The position numbers and the translations under genes were made by a program. From the NCBI RefSeq assembly GCF_003473485.1, contig NC_053048.1, positions 38,250,755-38,314,754 on the forward strand: 64,000 nt of DNA, in the 5' to 3' direction. Shown one piece after another: positions 60,088 through 64,000 of this stretch (the stretch's first letter is position 1; each line of letters begins with the position of its first letter). The notes beneath the pieces are model-generated. The model searched no databases, was not told where the DNA came from, and saw nothing but the letters and a program-made list of their open reading frames with translations. The DNA is from Medicago truncatula. Taxonomy: Eukaryota > Streptophyta > Magnoliopsida > Fabales > Fabaceae.

Positions 60088-60892
60088 GGAGAAATTGCAT
60101 CTACCTCCCTTAAAGTCTTTTCAAATGACACAACATCCCTTCTAATCTTAAAATTGGCACCAACCTCCCCTTAGTTCTATTTAAATAATCAAAAACCTCC
60201 CTCTTCGTCTAACACTGTTTGTTTTCTCTGTTAAGGTAAAAAAAAAAGATATTTCATTGTTGAAGCCATTCTTATGTGACATTGACAACACCTATTAGTA
60301 AAATCGCAATAGCCAAATTAGTCATTCTAAATTTCAGTATAGATCAATTATGTTAAGTCCTCCATTGAGTGACCTAGTTTCTTGTTCTACACATTGTCAC
60401 CTCCATTTGTGATCCCTCATTTAAAACATATTTACCAAACAAATTAATTGGAACATAAAATATGTTTTCAACTTTAAACTTGCAAATGGAGAAAATGATA
60501 AGGGATATTGAACAAAAAGAAGTACCCTAGTGTCAAGAATGAAAAACATCTTTAAAGAGATTTCAAGTTTGGTGAGTTTATTTTCTCGTAGAAAGTTGAT
60601 GTAAGTGTAAAAAATAGTTAGTATAAAGTCCCAAACAAGTTGAAGGCAAATTACACACTCACTTGCGGCAAAATTTATTATTGGTCATCATTGAAGAATT
60701 TGATCGAATACTTTAATTGGCTGCAATAATTAGGTTGCTATGAAAATATATAAGATTTCTAGAAGGATTTGTTTGGAACTAAACATAATAGTTAACCGAG
60801 TTAACTTAAGGAGAGGTTATTGATTATTTGAAACTAGAGGCGAGGTGTGTGACATTTAACTAAAACTTAGGGGAGGTGATTGCAATTTTCTC
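60088..60892. mobile_element. Mutator-type non-autonomous element, 805 bp
   Basis: Ends ggagaaattgcatctacctcc and aggtgattgcaattttctc are inverted. Flanks ttcgattta and ttcaattta (60079-60087 and 60893-60901) agree at 8 of 9 bases. The arms carry 'cctccctt / gaggtt' phrases. Non-coding interior. Confidence 0.65.
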
Positions 60893-62164
60893 TTCAATTT
60901 ATTACAATTTTAAAAATTAAATTTATTACACTAATTCCAATATTTTGACTGATCATCTCGGGCACAAAGTTACAGCTTTTCATAATTTTATTAAATGTAG
61001 TATATTTAAGAAACATTGTTTAATTCCATTATTCCCACGTGCAACTACTTTTAAACGCGCAACTTATTCAATTATATTTAATGTTTTTTTTGCTTAAATA
61101 GTTTAGTGGCTAGAAATTCACATAGATAGTAAAGCAATACCTTCAATGTCATCTTCCTTTGTAACAACGAACTCAAGATTGACAATTCATTTAAACTTTA
61201 CCTTCTAGATTGTTGAGTATAATGCACAATTTTGGATTAGAATACAAAGAATTATGGATTTTGAAGTAGAATACGAAGAACAAGAGTGAATTTGGGGAAC
61301 ATTGAGGGATTTCAATTTCAAATGAGAGAGAGATGATTTAGAACGAGAGTTATCGATGAATTTTAACTTTGTGAAATAATGATACGTGTAAAATACAAAA
61401 ATAAAAAGTAGAAAGAAAAAAAACAAATCATTTAAACTTTCCATCAGCAGAGTGTCATGTTATTTTTCTTACAAAAAATTTCAACACACACCTTTAGTCT
61501 CTGCTAAAACTATTTTTTTTTTTTGTACAGGCCAAATTTGTTGAAGTAACTTTAAACTTTTAAATGATTCTTTTAGATATATTATAGCATTATAAAAAAC
61601 TCTTTTAATTTTTTTTAAGGAATGCTTGGAATGATGTCTCTAACCAATGCGAATAAGGATGGCTGTTGAGAATAAGTAATATGTAATTCATTTTTTTTAA
61701 GAAGAGAAACTAACCCATATCGAAATTGGATGTGTAATATAGACTTACGTAGAGTCAGTTAGAAGCTATAATAGTTTTTTGAGAGAGAAGCTATAATAGT
61801 TTGTTGAGCGTACAAACTTATTCTATAAAATGATTGTGTGTAATCAAGTGAGTAAGTCGATCAATAAAAGTTTTTGATTTCTAATTCTCTCTTTGTTTTT
61901 TTAATTAGTTACATTGGGAAAACTCAAATCCCATTCCTTTATCATTTGTTCCAACAATTTCCAAATTAAAACCAATTATAATCCTATCATTAGAATTAAT
62001 TAATTTATTGTTTGACAAAATGCAACAAATATACAAGGGATCATTAGCAAATGATACCAAAAACATGAAACCATTAGATAACGAAATTAACTGCGCTTTA
62101 GGTGAATCTACAAACAACTGAACAAGGGTGAACCGCTAATTATATAGGAATTTTTTTTATAGGC
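60893..62164. other. Intergenic stretch with unsupported small frames
   Basis: A 79-codon minus-strand frame at 61205-61444 starts with ATG and a hydrophobic N-terminus (LFFFFLLFIFVFYTYHYF) but has no recognised family. A second minus-strand stretch at 61905-62117 follows an acceptor-like ttgttcag and reads LFVDSPKAQLISLSNGFMF. It could be an exon relic. Neither is called as a gene. Confidence 0.35.
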
Positions 62165-62410
62165 ACCCTTTCGGTGGTACTTGGGACATGTCATATAAGT
62201 CATTTAAATTTAGCAGTAAAACTAATTCCTTTTTTTATTTTCATTTCACATTTGATTATGGTATATGCATATCAAGCAATCTTGCTGTAACTTTTTTAAA
62301 CTTCATAGTTCACAATACATTAGCTTTGTAGCTATATTATATTGAGTTTGTTGGTTTGCTAGAAAGTTATGCAAATGATGAAATGTAGAAATTTGGATCT
62401 TTGTAGCTAT
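62165..62410 (+). pseudogene. Decayed fragment of the glucose transporter (copy C side)
   Basis: It follows the transporter from the end of exon 11 through intron 12: ggtacttgggacatgt then aagtcatttaa, then ttttattttcatttcacatt, then atcttgctgtaa and gatgaaatgtagaaatttgg (compare 44065-44455). Exon 12 is missing. No open frame. Confidence 0.65.
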
Positions 62411-62657
62411 ATTTTTTGTTGGTTAACATGACTTTTTTTATTAATAATTAAAGTTGAAACATGTGCTACTCCGCTTATCAACTACTCTTTTCGTTCCAAT
62501 TTAACTGAGTCTTTTGCTCATTTTACACTTATTAAGAAAAAAATATTAGTGAAGGAGAAAGAAAAACGGTTTTAAACACTCTTGTCAAGTATTAGTGCAT
62601 TTACCATTATCATTAATGCAAAGTAGAATATATTGAGTCTGAGTGATGAAAGTAGTA

Positions 62658-63117
62658 CTTCTTCCGTCCCAAATTGTAAGCAAAATTAAAATCGCACTTA
62701 TTAAGAAAACTAAAACATAAAAAATTGGAGTATACTCCCTCCATTTTTTAATATAAGCAAATTTTGACTTTTAGGTTCATTCAATCAATGATGTATGTGG
62801 TTTATATTATAAACCACATACATCATTGATTGAATGAACCTAAAAGTTAAAATTTGCTTATATTAAAAAACGGAGGGAGTAGTTTTTTGCGTTTTCTTTA
62901 GAATAAATTTTATAGGAAGATGTAAAAACAACTTTCATTGACAATTGGTTATGGGAAAAAGGGGAGAAAAAGAAAATTGAATGTAAGTTTTTTTTGAAAA
63001 AGATGATTTTCTTAAAAAAAGACAAGATTAAATATAGGAAATTTTTTTTGTCTTTTTTACTTACATTTTGGGACAAAGAAATTGAGTTTTTTTGTTTACA
63101 TTTTAGGAGAGAGGGAG
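62658..63117. mobile_element. Outer Stowaway-like element, interrupted
   Basis: It starts cttcttccgtcccaaattgt and ends aggagagagggag, flanked by TA (62656-62657 and 63118-63119). A second element sits inside at 62735-62879. The ends are worn, so the outer limits are approximate. Confidence 0.5.
62735..62879. mobile_element. Near-perfect hairpin Stowaway-type MITE, 145 bp
   Basis: Starts ctccctccattttttaatat and ends atattaaaaaacggagggag, flanked by TA. Almost the entire element is one inverted repeat: arms of about 70 bp with only one or two mismatches and a loop of a few bases around 62805-62810. Confidence 0.9.
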
Positions 63118-63440
63118 TATTAATAAGAGGTATAATTGAAAAAAAAAATTAATATTATATTAAAAAATAAAATGAGTTATTTTAGAACAATATTTTTTTT
63201 ACAAAAGATTCACGATGCAAGAAGTATAACCTTTAAATAATTAAAGTTGAAACATGTGTTACTTGCTTTTTTTATTTAATTTTAATTTGAATATTTGTTT
63301 AATAAAAACTCGGTGGCGCGCACTACTTCGTTGACGGCTGAGATTATCACGCGTACACGCAATTTTGTTATAAACAAGTCGATTACATTATTACATTCAT
63401 TCAATTCCATTATTCAACTGTGGTCAAATATTCCTTCCTC

Positions 63441-64000
63441 ATGAAGATATTAGTATCACTCCAACTATGTCTTTTGTTTTCCCTTCTCTTTGTTGTGACT
63501 ATTAATGCACAAGACGAGGCAAATTATATGTCCCAACTTTTGAAAGCATTGACCCCAACTCCTTCTGGCTGGTCTAACAACACTCATCACTGCAATTGGA
63601 CTGGCATCGTCTGCCAATCTAGTCAAGTTGTGGCCATCAAGCTCACTCAGTGGTACACTCCCTAATCTCACCTATATTGATCTCCACAACAACTCACTCA
63701 CCGGTTCTTTACCTTCTATGTTTGCTCTCTTTTCGCTCGAAACCATTTACCTTGGTCACAATAACTTCACCTCCATTCCAGGTCATTGCTTTCAATTGTT
63801 ACTAGGGATGCAAACTCTCAACCTTAGTAATAACTTGAATCTCAAGCCATGGTTATTTCCTGAGGCTGAGGATTTAGGTTATTCTGAGTTGATGCACACC
63901 CTTGATCTTGAAGCTACAAATATCTTAGGTCCATTGCCATCAGACGTGTTCGATTGGTTTCCAAGATTGCATACTGTTTCTCTCTCTCACAACAACATCC
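63441..64000 (+). pseudogene. LRR receptor kinase copy C, frameshifted, cut by the window end
   Basis: The ATG at 63441 opens MKILVSLQLCLLFSLLFVV, then YMSQLLKALTPTPSGWSNN, HHCNWTGIVC and VVAIKL. There an 11-base loss (between two catcaag repeats in the paralogues) shifts the frame, and the protein stops after TQWYTP. In the next frame homology goes on: LSGTLPNLTYIDLHNNSL, YLGHNNFTSIPGHCF, LNLSNNLNLKPWLFPE and LHTVSLSHNN up to the end. A further 21-base loss near 63664 is in frame. Plus strand, opposite to copies A and B. The rest lies outside the window. Confidence 0.85.

Noticed and set aside
61205-61444. 79-codon minus-strand frame with a hydrophobic N-terminus
   Set aside because: It has an ATG but no recognised family, no supporting context and AT-rich composition like its surroundings.

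Overview
The window looks like nuclear DNA from a legume, probably of the Medicago/Trifolium type. It is very AT-rich. Its genes are split by GT-AG introns. It carries a nuclear tRNA-Asp, Au-like and other tRNA-derived SINEs, many Stowaway, Tourist and Mutator-type elements, and two solo LTRs. The species is an inference; nothing in the sequence names it.

Layout. 1-17 kb has no host gene that I can support. It is layered transposable elements: Mutator-like elements (MULEs) with 9-bp target duplications, a PIF/Harbinger-like element, SINEs, a 2.95-kb solo LTR and a three-deep nest of small elements. 17.6-22.2 kb (+) holds a five-exon TRM/DUF4378 gene (944 aa). 23.1-23.7 kb (-) is a plant-specific gene of unknown function. 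26.9-29.2 kb (-) is an eight-exon gene for an organelle-targeted peptidyl-tRNA hydrolase/CRS2 protein (251 aa), with tRNA-Asp(GTC) just beyond its 5' end. A copia-type solo LTR lies at 31.4-32.2 kb and an intronless single-C2H2 zinc-finger gene at 32.6-33.1 kb (-). 33-38.8 kb is intergenic. 38.9-44.6 kb (+) is a thirteen-exon plastidic glucose transporter gene (506 aa).

45-64 kb is a receptor-kinase cluster with four copies of one gene. Copy A (45.0-48.5 kb, -) is a pseudogene with at least four independent lesions. Copy B (53.7-57.1 kb, -) is intact (862 aa, two exons). Copy D (59.4 kb, +) is only a signal-peptide stub beside a copia reverse-transcriptase remnant. Copy C (63.4 kb to the window end, +) is frameshifted. 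Decayed pieces of the glucose transporter lie beside copies B and C, so transporter and receptor sequence were duplicated together. A KH-domain gene fragment lies between A and B, downstream of a CACTA transposon end.

How the genes relate. The TRM, CRS2-like, zinc-finger and transporter genes have unrelated roles (microtubule array organisation, organelle RNA work, transcription, plastid sugar export). From memory, CRS2B and pGlcT are neighbours on Arabidopsis chromosome 5, so those two may mark conserved synteny. The most interesting object is copy B: a TMK-type two-block LRR ectodomain joined to a non-RD kinase resembling the LRK10L family, in a recently duplicating and decaying cluster.
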